In this document: in pieces, positions 8,877 through 18,130 of the stretch
Position numbering within the stretch: the stretch's first letter is position 1
How the letters are laid out: the number at the start of each line of letters is the position of its first letter
NCBI GenBank assembly: GCA_028278505.1
Contig: JANQEG010000062.1
Span: forward strand, 1 to 64,000
Reading direction: 5' to 3'
Source: Rhodobiaceae bacterium
GTDB taxonomy: Bacteria; Pseudomonadota; Alphaproteobacteria; Rhizobiales; JAKPQE01
Length of the DNA stretch: 64,000 bases
The notes under the pieces: model-generated
What the model was told of the DNA's origin: nothing
What the model saw: the letters and a program-made list of their open reading frames with translations, nothing else
Databases searched by the model: none
Program-made: the position numbers and the translations under genes

Positions 8877-10022
8877 TCATCCCGAATCCCCGAACCCGTC
8901 AAAAAAATCCTTAACACGGGCAAAAAAACCGGTCGATTCGGGATGGGTCTTCTCCGAGGAGACCTTTTCGAACTCCTCCAGCAGTTCGCGCTGTCGGCGC
9001 GACAGGCTGCGCGGCGTCTCGACCACGACCTGGATGTACATGTCGCCATATTGATGGGTGCGCAGGATCGGCATGCCCTTGCCGCGCAGGCGGAACTGCT
9101 TGCCGGTCTGGGTCCCTTCCGGCACCTTGACCCGGGTCTTGCCGTCGTCGAGCGTCGGCACTTCGATCTCGCCGCCGAGCGCCGCCTTGGTCATCGACAG
9201 CGGCACCCGGCAGAAGATGTCGGCGCCGTCGCGCTGGAAGAATTCGTGCGGCTTGATCGCCAGAAAGATATAGAGGTCGCCGGCCGGCGCCCCCTGCATG
9301 CCCGCCTCGCCCTCGCCGGCGAGCCGGATGCGGGTCGCGTCCTCGACGCCGGCGGGGATGTTCACCGACAGGGTGCGCTCCTGGGTGACGCGGCCGCTGC
9401 CGTGGCATTTCTCGCACGGGGTCTCGATCGTCTCGCCGCGGCCGCCGCAGCTCGGACAGGTCCGCTCAATGGTGAAAAAGCCCTGGCTCGCCCGCACCTT
9501 GCCGGCGCCACCGCAGCCCTTGCAGACAGTCGGCGAGGTCCCGGCCCGGGCCCCCGAACCCGAGCACGACTCGCAGATCACCGAGGTCGGCACCCGGATC
9601 TGCGCGGTCTTGCCGTAATAGGCATCGGCCAGCGCAATTTCCATGTTGTAGCGCAGATCGGCGCCGCGCTGGCGTCCGCCGCGCCGTCCGCGCCGCCCGC
9701 CCATGAAATCGCCGAACAGATCGTCGAACATGTCGGACATGGACGAGGCGAAATCGGGCCGGAACCCGCCGCCGCCGAAGCCGCCGCTCTGGTCGAACGC
9801 GGCATGGCCGAAATGATTGTAGGCGGCGCGCTTTTCGGGGTCCTTCAGCGCGTCATAGGCCTCGTTGATTTCCTTGAATTTGTGCTCGGCCTGGGTATCG
9901 CCCGGATTGCGGTCCGGGTGGTATTTCATGGCGAGTTTGCGAAAGGCGCTCTTGATGTCGGTATCGGCGGCGTCGCGCGAGACGCCGAGGACTTCGTAAT
10001 AGTCGCGCTTGGCCATGTTCAC
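8877..10022 (-). CDS. dnaJ: Chaperone protein DnaJ
   Basis: About 380-residue Hsp40 co-chaperone that stimulates DnaK ATPase and delivers substrates. The J domain (residues 5 to 70) includes YHPDRNPGD with the essential HPD. A Gly/Phe-rich linker with [10 protein letters not shown] follows. Four zinc-binding repeats are present ([32 protein letters not shown], residues about 150 to 220), then the C-terminal substrate domains. Translation may begin at Met3 (10016, [10 protein letters not shown]) rather than Met1. It lies downstream of dnaK, with a terminator-like hairpin between them. Confidence 0.96.
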   Translation of the reverse strand: MNMAKRDYYEVLGVSRDAADTDIKSAFRKLAMKYHPDRNPGDTQAEHKFKEINEAYDALKDPEKRAAYNHFGHAAFDQSGGFGGGGFRPDFASSMSDMFDDLFGDFMGGRRGRRGGRQRGADLRYNMEIALADAYYGKTAQIRVPTSVICESCSGSGARAGTSPTVCKGCGGAGKVRASQGFFTIERTCPSCGGRGETIETPCEKCHGSGRVTQERTLSVNIPAGVEDATRIRLAGEGEAGMQGAPAGDLYIFLAIKPHEFFQRDGADIFCRVPLSMTKAALGGEIEVPTLDDGKTRVKVPEGTQTGKQFRLRGKGMPILRTHQYGDMYIQVVVETPRSLSRRQRELLEEFEKVSSEKTHPESTGFFARVKDFFDGFGDSG

Positions 10023-10149
10023 TCACCCCGCCGCGACACCGCTGCCGCGGCAGGCTCTTGTCGATTGCGGCCGCTTCCGGCCTGCAGCGCGCCGACGATC
10101 CCATCACTGGCGATGAAACGCATGCCGCTGCTGCTCCCTGGGCGCCCCG

Positions 10150-10181
10150 AAAAACCGGACCCCGGCGGCCGGCCGGGGTCC
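10150..10181 (-). terminator. Terminator-like hairpin between dnaK and dnaJ
   Basis: Read on the minus strand, about 20 bases after the dnaK stop there is a perfect 9-bp stem, GGACCCCGG ... CCGGGGTCC, with a 7-base loop. It is followed by GG and a run of five T. This is a plausible intrinsic terminator or attenuator that would lower dnaJ relative to dnaK. Confidence 0.55.
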
Positions 10182-10201
10182 TTACAAAGCTTTCATAACG
10201 A

Positions 10202-12118
<1,917 letters not shown>

Positions 12119-12429
12119 TAAACTTCTCCTCGACTGGCAGGCCGTCCGGACCCTTGGCAAAAGGCGTCTCGGAAGTACCGGGCAAAGCCGGCCGGCCCCC
12201 TCATGCATGGACTGACCGGCGCGCACGCGGCGCACCGATCGAGATTCCGGACGTATATAAGAAGGTCTTTTTTTCACCGCAACCGGTTGGCGGCAGCGAA
12301 TCTCGTGGTTTTCAAAGAGAATTGCCTTTGCAAAAGGTGATAACCGGGATTTGTTTATGAAACTTTGGTGACGCCGCCGTCGAACCGCTATGGTCCGGCG
12401 CAAACACAACGGGCCAGGAGTGCAGGCAG
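12119..12429. other. Divergent intergenic region between dnaK and the sterol desaturase gene
   Basis: The 311-base gap holds the dnaK ribosome-binding site, its probable leader and the candidate heat-shock promoter. An AGGAG about 9 bases before the GTG start of the plus-strand gene serves that gene. No further ORF or structured RNA is recognised. Confidence 0.6.
12254..12283 (-). promoter_or_regulatory. Candidate heat-shock (RpoH) promoter of dnaK
   Basis: Minus strand: GTTG (12283-12280), 18 bases, then CTTATATA (12261-12254). This is close to the alphaproteobacterial sigma-32 pattern of a CTTG-type -35 and a CYTATAT-type -10 with 17 to 18 bp spacing. The implied start of transcription would give a leader of roughly 125 bases before the dnaK ATG. 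Confidence 0.5.
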
Positions 12430-13278
12430 GTGGATTTGGGGTTTTCCGAAACGGCCGTGCGGCTTGCCGCCTTTATCGGCGTGTTCGCGGTGATGGCGTC
12501 GTTAGAAATGCGGGCGCCCCGCCGCCCCCGCCGCTTCGGCCGTGAACGCCGCTGGCCGACCAATCTCGGCATCGTCGTCCTCGACAGCCTGTTCGTGCGC
12601 CTCGTGTTTCCGATCGTCGCCGTCGGCGCGGCAATCGATGCCGAGGCCCGCAATGTCGGCCTGTTTGCGCTGACCGAACTGCCGCGCTGGCTGGAGGGGT
12701 TGATCGCGGTCGTCGTCCTCGATCTGGCGATCTACGCCCAGCACGTGGTGTTCCACAAGGTTCCGGTGCTGTGGCGGCTGCACCTGGTCCACCACGCCGA
12801 TCCGGATTTCGACGTCTCGACGGCGCTGCGCTTTCACCCGATCGAAATCGGGCTTTCCATGGTCTTCAAGATCGTCCTCGTCTACGCGCTCGGCGCGCCG
12901 GTGCTCGCCGTCTTCATCTTCGAAGTGGTGCTGAACGCCATGGCGATGTTCAATCACGCCAATGTCTTCCTGCCGCTGAAGCTCGACGGCGTGCTGCGCC
13001 GCTTGGTGGTGACGCCGGACATGCACCGCGTCCACCATTCGACGATCCCGGTCGAGACCGATTCCAATTACGGCTTCAATTTGTCGCTCTGGGACCGGCT
13101 GTTCGGCACCTATCGGGCGGCGCCGCGCGGCGGCCACGCCGAGATGGCGATCGGGCTCCTCGATTATCCGGGCACCGCGCCGACCCGGCTCGACTGGGCG
13201 CTGCTCGTGCCGTTCCGGCTGAAGACCGGACGCGCCCCGGCACCACAAAGGGTTGGCGGCCCGCCGAAGCGACGATAG
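12430..13278 (+). CDS. Sterol desaturase / fatty acid hydroxylase family membrane protein
   Basis: 282-residue integral membrane di-iron oxygenase of the sterol desaturase superfamily. Several hydrophobic segments precede and surround the histidine clusters. These include HVVFH near residue 104, HLVHH near residue 119 and MHRVHH near residue 199. Members hydroxylate or desaturate lipids, carotenoids or alkanes; the substrate here is unknown. The start is a GTG with AGGAG upstream. It is convergent with the HPr gene, with a 4-base gap, and no sterol or carotenoid genes lie nearby. Confidence 0.85.
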   Translation: MDLGFSETAVRLAAFIGVFAVMASLEMRAPRRPRRFGRERRWPTNLGIVVLDSLFVRLVFPIVAVGAAIDAEARNVGLFALTELPRWLEGLIAVVVLDLAIYAQHVVFHKVPVLWRLHLVHHADPDFDVSTALRFHPIEIGLSMVFKIVLVYALGAPVLAVFIFEVVLNAMAMFNHANVFLPLKLDGVLRRLVVTPDMHRVHHSTIPVETDSNYGFNLSLWDRLFGTYRAAPRGGHAEMAIGLLDYPGTAPTRLDWALLVPFRLKTGRAPAPQRVGGPPKRR

Positions 13279-13282
13279 GACC

Positions 13283-13579
13283 TTATTCCTCGCCGAAGCG
13301 GCCGGAGACCAGCGCATCGAGCGAATCGAGCGCATCCGCCGCCTGCGGGCCGCTGGCGCTGACCTCGATCGAGCAGCCGCACATGGCGGCCAGCATCAGC
13401 AGCCCCATGATCGAATTTCCGCCGACGGTGATGTTGTCCTTGGTCACCGCGATGTCGGCGTCGAAGGTCTCGACGCATTGCACGAATTTGCGGGCGGCGC
13501 GGGCGTGCAGGCCGCGCTTGTTGGTGATCTGCAGTTCCCGGGAAAGCGCGTCGCCGGGGGGTTGCCCGAACGCCTTCAT
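13283..13579 (-). CDS. ptsH: HPr family phosphocarrier protein
   Basis: 98-residue phosphocarrier of the regulatory PTS. The phosphorylatable histidine is His25 in NKRGLHARAARKF. The regulatory serine segment targeted by HPr kinase is GGNSIMGLLML, with Ser56. Such HPr proteins in alphaproteobacteria act in an incomplete, sugar-transport-independent PTS that senses nitrogen and carbon status. The start overlaps the EIIA stop by four bases. A C-terminal acidic tail of about ten residues is present. Enzyme I is not in this window. Confidence 0.93.
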   Translation of the reverse strand: MKAFGQPPGDALSRELQITNKRGLHARAARKFVQCVETFDADIAVTKDNITVGGNSIMGLLMLAAMCGCSIEVSASGPQAADALDSLDALVSGRFGEE

Positions 13580-13980
13580 TTACCGGTCAGGACCTGGCTG
13601 GCCACAGTGATGTATTTGCGCCCGGCATCGCGCGCCTCGACCACGGCGCCGGCGATATCCTTCTCGCCGCGCAGGCTCGCCAGCTTGATCAGCATGGGGA
13701 GATTGACGCCGGCGACCACCTCGACCCGGCCCGCATCCATCACCGATATGGCGAGGTTTGACGGGGTGCCGCCGAACATGTCGGTGAGAACGACGACGCC
13801 GTCGCCATGGTCGACGGTCTCGACTGCGGCGACGATATCCTCGCGCCGCTGCTCCATATCGTCCTCCGGGCCGATCGACACGGTTTCGATCGCCTCCTGC
13901 GGCCCCACCACGTGTTCGAGCGCCGCGAGGAATTCGGCGGCAAGGCTACCATGGCTGACGAGCACCAGGCCGATCATCAT
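13576..13980 (-). CDS. PTS EIIA component, mannose/fructose subfamily
   Basis: 134-residue EIIA-Man-fold protein. The active-site histidine is His10 in MIGLVLVSHG, and the hydrophobic core includes VVVLTDMFGGTPSN. In alphaproteobacteria it is thought to be a phosphoryl acceptor from HPr with regulatory roles rather than part of a sugar permease; no EIIB, EIIC or EIID genes are near. It sits between hprK (36-base gap) and ptsH (4-base overlap), the standard order of the chvG-hprK-EIIA-HPr block. Confidence 0.92.
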   Translation of the reverse strand: MMIGLVLVSHGSLAAEFLAALEHVVGPQEAIETVSIGPEDDMEQRREDIVAAVETVDHGDGVVVLTDMFGGTPSNLAISVMDAGRVEVVAGVNLPMLIKLASLRGEKDIAGAVVEARDAGRKYITVASQVLTGK

Positions 13981-14016
13981 CTTGTCCGTTGTCGTCGTCG
14001 CGGCCGTCGGCCGATG

Positions 14017-14532
14017 TCACCGGCCGCTGGGGCCTATACTTTCGAGGTCGCCATCCCGGTGCAAGCGCAAATCATCCCGCAAGCCCCGGCCATCGTCATG
14101 CTGCAGCGCAAAAAGGGCGATGTCAACGCGGTGCAGCTTTTCCGGGTCACCGACGCCAACCGTCACCCGCGGCAGCACGATCCCGGCGATCGCCGCCGTC
14201 GCCGCTTCGTCCCCGGCGAGCGCGTCGACGAGGTCGATCACCAGGCCGATTCGGGCGAGCCCCTCATGCGGGCAGGATACGATGCCGCAGCCGCGCACCT
14301 CGATCAGCCCGGCAATGGTCTCCGGGGTCCGGGCGATCAGCGCGCCGCCAGCCGCGGTGACGAACACCTGGTCGTCGGCGGCGAGGCGGACGAGCCGCCC
14401 GTCTCGGTCTCCTCGCCGGATCAGCGCCAGCGCCAGCGACGACTTGCCGCTGCCGGCCGCACCGCGGATCAGCACCGCCTTACGCCCGACGAGCACGGCG
14501 GTTGCGTGGATATTCTGCCAATCCAGCGTCAT
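14017..14532 (-). CDS. hprK: HPr kinase/phosphorylase (short alphaproteobacterial form)
   Basis: 171-residue catalytic-domain-only HprK. The Walker A motif IRGAAGSGKSSLALALI lies at about residues 22 to 38. The conserved acidic segment IEVRGCGIV, typical of HprK/P, is near residue 90. The N-terminal domain found in Firmicutes is absent, as is normal for this order. It phosphorylates and dephosphorylates the serine of HPr, linking carbon status to the PTS. It overlaps the 3' end of chvG by 4 bases and is translationally coupled to it. Confidence 0.92.
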   Translation of the reverse strand: MTLDWQNIHATAVLVGRKAVLIRGAAGSGKSSLALALIRRGDRDGRLVRLAADDQVFVTAAGGALIARTPETIAGLIEVRGCGIVSCPHEGLARIGLVIDLVDALAGDEAATAAIAGIVLPRVTVGVGDPEKLHRVDIALFALQHDDGRGLRDDLRLHRDGDLESIGPSGR

Positions 14533-16325
14533 TCGGCCGGCAGCCGGATGCGGAACCGGGCGCCGGCTATGCGCGGCGGCGCCCCCGCTTCTTCGGGATC
14601 GGGTTCGACGCGGTTTTCCGCAGTGATGCGGCCGCCATGGGCCTCGATGATCTGCTTGGAGATCGACAGGCCGAGACCGGAATTGTTGCCGAAGCCCTCC
14701 CGGTCCGGGCGATCGGTGTAGAACCGGTCGAAGATCCGTTCGATCCGCTCGGCGCGGATGCCCGGCCCGTCATCGTCGACGAGGATCTCGATCTCATTGC
14801 CGACATGGCGGGCCGAGATGCGGACGACGCTGCCGGGCGGCGAAAACGACCGGCCGTTGTCGATGAGGTTGGTGATGACCTGGGCGATGCGGCTGTCATG
14901 TCCGGTGATCATGTAGCGCTTGCGCGACCCGGAGGCCGGCGCGATTTCGAGCTCGACGCTGCGGTCGCCGCCGCGCGACACGTCATTGGCGATCATCGCC
15001 ACGCCGGTCAGCAGCTTGGCGATGTCGACGGGCTTGGCGTCTTCGCGGGCCAGTTCCGCATCGAGCCGCGAGGCGTCGGAAATGTCGCTGATCAGCCGGT
15101 CGAGCCGGCGCACGTCGTGCTGGATGATATCGATCAGCCGGCGATGGGCGCTTTCCGACTTCGCCAGCGGCAGCGTTTCGACGGCGCTGCGCAGCGAGGT
15201 CAGCGGGTTCTTCAGTTCATGGGCGACGTCGGCGGCGAAGCTCTCGATCGCCTCGATGCGCCGGTAGAGCGCGCTGGTCATGTCGCGGAGCGCCTGCGAC
15301 AGATGCCCGATCTCGTCCGGCCGCTGGCCGAAATCCGGGATTTCCGCCCGCGCCCGGACCGAGCGGCGGACCCGTTCGGCGGCGGCAGCAAGGCGCCGCA
15401 CCGGGCCGGCAATCGTGCTGGCCAAAAGGATCGACAAGACGAGCGTGACCGCGACCGCGACCATGAACACGCGCAAAATGTCGGCGCGTTCTTCGGCGAT
15501 GATCGCATCGATGTCGCCGCCCTGGGTCGATAAGAGCAGCGCGCCGACGATCGCCCGGAACCGCTGGATCGGCACGGCGACGCTGACGATCAGCTCGCCC
15601 TTGTCGTTGACCCGGACGATCGATTTGGCCTCGCCGTCGAGCGCCTCGACCACTTCGGGGTAGCCACGGCCGTTGGCGCCGCCGAGCTCCCGGTAGAGCG
15701 GCATGTCGCTGCGCCGCAGCCAGAGCTGCAGCATCTGCCAGCCGCGCTCCCAGATCGTCGGTCCCGGCGCGTCCGGCGGCGGCAGGTCGAAACGCAGGAT
15801 CTGGCCGCGCGAATAGAGATGGCGGGAATCGACGATCAGCACGCCCTCGCGGTCATAGAGCCGGGCGCGGGTCTTGGTCGGCGAGATCAGCCGCCGCAGG
15901 ATACGCGCCACCCGTTCCGGATTGATCGGGAAATCCAGCGATTGCAGCTGCTCCTCGAACGGCGCGATGCTCTCGCCGGCCTCCATTTCCAGGAGCCGGC
16001 CCGGATCGATGGTGATCACGTCGGTTTCCACCGTCGCCGAGGCGGCGATCGCGCCGGCGATGATTTCGCCCTGGGTCATCAGGCTTTCGACCCGGGCATC
16101 GATCAGCCCGGCGCGGAACTGGTTGAGATAGAGGATGCCGGACAAAAGCACGACCAGCGCGGCGAGGTTGAGGACGATGATCCGCCGGGTCAGGCTGGAA
16201 AAGATGTAGACGGCAAAGAAGCGGCGGACCCGCCCGGTGAAGCGCCATATCGCGCGAGAGACCGAACGCCGGCGCGTCGGCGCCTCCGATCGGCTGGCAT
16301 TCTCCGGGCGGGTTTCGGCGACCAT
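14529..16325 (-). CDS. chvG: Sensor histidine kinase ChvG (ExoS-type)
   Basis: 598-residue membrane sensor kinase. A transmembrane helix lies near residues 48 to 68, then a periplasmic sensor domain of about 215 residues, then a second helix near 285 to 307. HAMP follows, then the phosphoacceptor domain with His369 in FAADVAHELKNPLTSLRS, and the ATPase domain with VITNLIDNGRSFS (N box), DDDGPG (G1) and SGLGLSI (G2). ChvG/ChvI controls envelope, acid and symbiosis or virulence responses in Rhizobiales. The usual partner chvI is not adjacent here; the upstream 530 bases are repeats. The downstream hprK-EIIA-HPr order is conserved. Confidence 0.93.
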   Translation of the reverse strand: MVAETRPENASRSEAPTRRRSVSRAIWRFTGRVRRFFAVYIFSSLTRRIIVLNLAALVVLLSGILYLNQFRAGLIDARVESLMTQGEIIAGAIAASATVETDVITIDPGRLLEMEAGESIAPFEEQLQSLDFPINPERVARILRRLISPTKTRARLYDREGVLIVDSRHLYSRGQILRFDLPPPDAPGPTIWERGWQMLQLWLRRSDMPLYRELGGANGRGYPEVVEALDGEAKSIVRVNDKGELIVSVAVPIQRFRAIVGALLLSTQGGDIDAIIAEERADILRVFMVAVAVTLVLSILLASTIAGPVRRLAAAAERVRRSVRARAEIPDFGQRPDEIGHLSQALRDMTSALYRRIEAIESFAADVAHELKNPLTSLRSAVETLPLAKSESAHRRLIDIIQHDVRRLDRLISDISDASRLDAELAREDAKPVDIAKLLTGVAMIANDVSRGGDRSVELEIAPASGSRKRYMITGHDSRIAQVITNLIDNGRSFSPPGSVVRISARHVGNEIEILVDDDGPGIRAERIERIFDRFYTDRPDREGFGNNSGLGLSISKQIIEAHGGRITAENRVEPDPEEAGAPPRIAGARFRIRLPAE

Positions 16326-16424
16326 TGGCTTCGTTCAGTCAGCCCTCATTGTCCGGTGATCTCACGGGCGCTGCCGCGGCGTTATACCAACCGTCGTGGG
16401 ATTTGACCCCTCTGACCGGGATGA

Positions 16425-16570
16425 TTTTCCGTCGTGGCACGAAGCGTCCAAGCGCAGTGATGCCCGCAAACCAGATATATCCGGTTTGCTCTTCTCATAT
16501 GAACGAGCAACGGCGATATATCGCCGTTGCGGGCATCATAAGCGAGGCGCGACAAAACCACGACGGAAAA
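16425..16570. repeat. Large compound inverted repeat with nested palindromes
   Basis: The outer arms TTTTCCGTCGTGG (16425-16437) and CCACGACGGAAAA (16558-16570) are exact inverses. A second arm pair, GATGCCCGCAA (16459-16469) and TTGCGGGCATC (16527-16537), is also exact. Nested between them are a near-palindrome centred on GATATATC at 16468-16487 and a 24-base perfect palindrome at 16507-16530 centred on CGATATATCG. The predicted fold is a stem carrying two hairpins. Confidence 0.8.
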
Positions 16571-16582
16571 GCACCCGGCCGC

Positions 16583-16608
16583 CTGAAACCGGATGTTTCC
16601 GGTTTCAG
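16583..16608. repeat. Perfect 11-bp hairpin
   Basis: CTGAAACCGGA and TCCGGTTTCAG are exact inverses separated by the 4-base loop TGTT. It is not followed by a T-run on either strand, so it is more likely a repeat unit than an intrinsic terminator. Confidence 0.75.
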
Positions 16609-16619
16609 CCCTTTCAATG

Positions 16620-16645
16620 CCCAAGTCGGGAACACCCGACTTGGG
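16620..16645. repeat. Perfect 11-bp hairpin
   Basis: CCCAAGTCGGG and CCCGACTTGGG are exact inverses with the loop AACA. It sits 11 bases after the previous hairpin and forms part of the same cluster. Confidence 0.75.
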
Positions 16646-16723
16646 TGGTGGGCCAAACCTGTCCCCGACCCCGGATCGGGGATCGCTCCATCGGGTGCGT
16701 TAGGCGATGGACCAAAGAAGGAC

Positions 16724-16825
16724 GTCATCGCGAGGCCACGAAGTGGCCGTGGCGGTCCAGTCTGCAGATGAAGGAGGGTTCGGCCCTGGATTGCTTCCCC
16801 CGGCTTCCGCCGGGGTCGCAATGAC
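16724..16825. repeat. Dispersed palindromic repeat, copy C
   Basis: The ends GTCATCGC and GCAATGAC match copies A, B and D with one difference. The internal arms CCACGAAGTGG and CCCCGGCTTCCGCCGGGG form hairpins, and GGATTGCTTC matches the inner motif of the family. It lies just downstream of the small gene at 16857-17168 on the minus strand. Confidence 0.7.
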
Positions 16826-16856
16826 GGGGATGGTCTTGGCGGTGGTGTCGTGTGGC

Positions 16857-17168
16857 CTATTCTTCGGCGCGACCGTGTCCGCACAACGCCTCGGCGATTT
16901 CGCGCCATTCGTCGTCGGTTGAACTTTTTGCGTGCGGCCGGCCGGCGCGGCGGTACCAGTAGCCGGCGTTCCATTCGTCGCCCTCGATGCGGTGGAGGAG
17001 GGCGTGCACCCAGGCGGCGTCGTGGCCGTCATCGTCCTGGGCGATACGGTGCGCCCGGTCCCAGTCGTTGCGGGCGAGATACCAGAGCGCTTCCAATGCC
17101 GGCGACAGCCCGGCCGGGGGTGCTGCGTCGTCAAGGCTCGACAGGAAGCGTTCCCTATCCGGCGTCAT
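16857..17168 (-). CDS. Conserved hypothetical protein
   Basis: 103-residue soluble protein, probably mostly helical. Visible features are a central ALWYLARNDWDRAHRIAQDD segment, and HALLHRIEGDEWNAGYWYRRAGR, which I recall as a conserved pattern of small alphaproteobacterial hypothetical proteins. It has no signal peptide or membrane segment. It is divergent from sdhC with a 162-base gap, and repeats lie downstream. It is judged real because of its composition and the conserved-looking Trp/Tyr motif. The function is unknown. Confidence 0.75.
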   Translation of the reverse strand: MTPDRERFLSSLDDAAPPAGLSPALEALWYLARNDWDRAHRIAQDDDGHDAAWVHALLHRIEGDEWNAGYWYRRAGRPHAKSSTDDEWREIAEALCGHGRAEE

Positions 17169-17230
17169 ATTATATATATCTCATATACAGTTAGGGTTTC
17201 GGACACTGCCGCTATCGACGTTTGGCGGTT

Positions 17231-17259
17231 TTGACGCACTGCAAAAACCGCGCTAGAAC
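17231..17259 (+). promoter_or_regulatory. Candidate sigma-70-type promoter of sdhCDAB
   Basis: TTGACG, 17 bases, then TAGAAC, about 70 bases before the sdhC start. The -35 is good and the -10 is weak. It is the best-looking promoter in the gap but remains a visual call. Confidence 0.35.
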
Positions 17260-17330
17260 CGGATTGCCTTTCCGGCGCGCGGCGATAGCTTACCTTATGT
17301 CGCTGCAGTACAGCAAAGGGCTCCAATGCC

Positions 17331-17732
17331 ATGTCCAAGGTCGACCCGAAAGCCGATCGGCCGCTTTCCCCCCACCTGCAGATTTATAAGCCGGCGCTGA
17401 CCATGGTGATGTCGGCGTTTCATCGCATCACCGGCGCGGCGCTCTATTTCGGCACCATTCTGCTCGCCTGGTGGCTGATGGCGGCTGCCGCCGGCCCGGA
17501 CTATTTCGAGTTCACGCAGGAACTTTTCGGCTCGTTCATCGGCCGGCTGGTGCTGCTCGGCTACACCTGGGCGCTGATGCACCACCTGCTCGGCGGCATT
17601 CGCCATTTCATCTGGGATACGGGCATCGGCTTCGAGCCGGCGACGCGAATTTGGCTCGCCCGCGCCACCATCGCCGGATCGGTGTCGCTGACCCTTGTCA
17701 TCTGGCTGATCGGCTACGCGTTCAGGGTGTGA
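17331..17732 (+). CDS. sdhC: Succinate dehydrogenase cytochrome b556 subunit
   Basis: 133-residue membrane anchor of complex II with three hydrophobic helices. SPHLQIYKP near residue 15 and [12 protein letters not shown] near residue 30 are family signatures. The probable heme-ligand histidine lies in [16 protein letters not shown] near residue 85. It passes electrons from the iron-sulfur subunit to ubiquinone. It is the first gene of sdhCDAB, 13 bases before sdhD. Confidence 0.95.
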   Translation: MSKVDPKADRPLSPHLQIYKPALTMVMSAFHRITGAALYFGTILLAWWLMAAAAGPDYFEFTQELFGSFIGRLVLLGYTWALMHHLLGGIRHFIWDTGIGFEPATRIWLARATIAGSVSLTLVIWLIGYAFRV

Positions 17733-17745
17733 GGAGGCGCTTGCG

Positions 17746-18126
17746 ATGACGATGAAGACTCCGCTTCGCGAGGTTCGCGGCCTCGGCACGGCCAAGGACG
17801 GCACCGAGCATTTCTGGACCCAGCGGATCACCGCATTCGCGCTGGTGCCGCTGACGCTGCTGTTCATCTTCCTCATTGTCCAGCTGACGCTTGCGCCGCG
17901 GGCCGATGTGATCCGGACGCTCGGCGCGCCGCTGCCGGCGATCCTGATCCTCTCTTATGTGCTCGTCGGCGCCTATCACATGAAACTCGGCATGCAGGTC
18001 ATCATCGAGGACTACGTCCACTCGGGCGCGGCAAAGGTGCTCTTGCTTGCCGCCAATATCTTCTTCTCCGGCTTCATCGGCATGGCCTCGGTCTTCGCCG
18101 TCCTGAAGCTCGCCTTTGGAGCATGA
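17746..18126 (+). CDS. sdhD: Succinate dehydrogenase hydrophobic membrane anchor
   Basis: 126-residue second membrane subunit of complex II with three transmembrane helices. The motifs [17 protein letters not shown] and [16 protein letters not shown] are typical of alphaproteobacterial SdhD; the latter holds the quinone/heme-side histidine and Asp-Tyr pair. It lies between sdhC and sdhA; its stop is only 4 bases before the proposed sdhA start. Confidence 0.94.
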   Translation: MTMKTPLREVRGLGTAKDGTEHFWTQRITAFALVPLTLLFIFLIVQLTLAPRADVIRTLGAPLPAILILSYVLVGAYHMKLGMQVIIEDYVHSGAAKVLLLAANIFFSGFIGMASVFAVLKLAFGA

Positions 18127-18130
18127 TGTG

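Larger units (their letters stand above)
16326..16856. other. Gene-free region upstream of chvG filled with hairpins and repeats
   Basis: No protein-coding gene is convincing. Two plus-strand ORFs of 148 and 142 residues merely read through palindromes. The region contains a large inverted repeat, three further perfect hairpins and repeat copy C (listed separately). The usual chvI and pckA genes are missing from this position. Confidence 0.65.

Noticed and set aside
7577-8914. 445-residue plus-strand ORF opposite the PmtA-like gene
   Set aside because: The minus frame contains methyltransferase motifs; the plus frame has only an Arg/Ala-rich antisense pattern. Because the N-terminal half of the minus gene is unrecognised, this was considered with care, but nothing in the plus frame looks like a protein family.
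16325-16824. Two plus-strand ORFs (148 and 142 residues) upstream of chvG
   Set aside because: They translate palindromic repeats and show no protein-like conservation; similar repeat-encoded ORFs are common artefacts.
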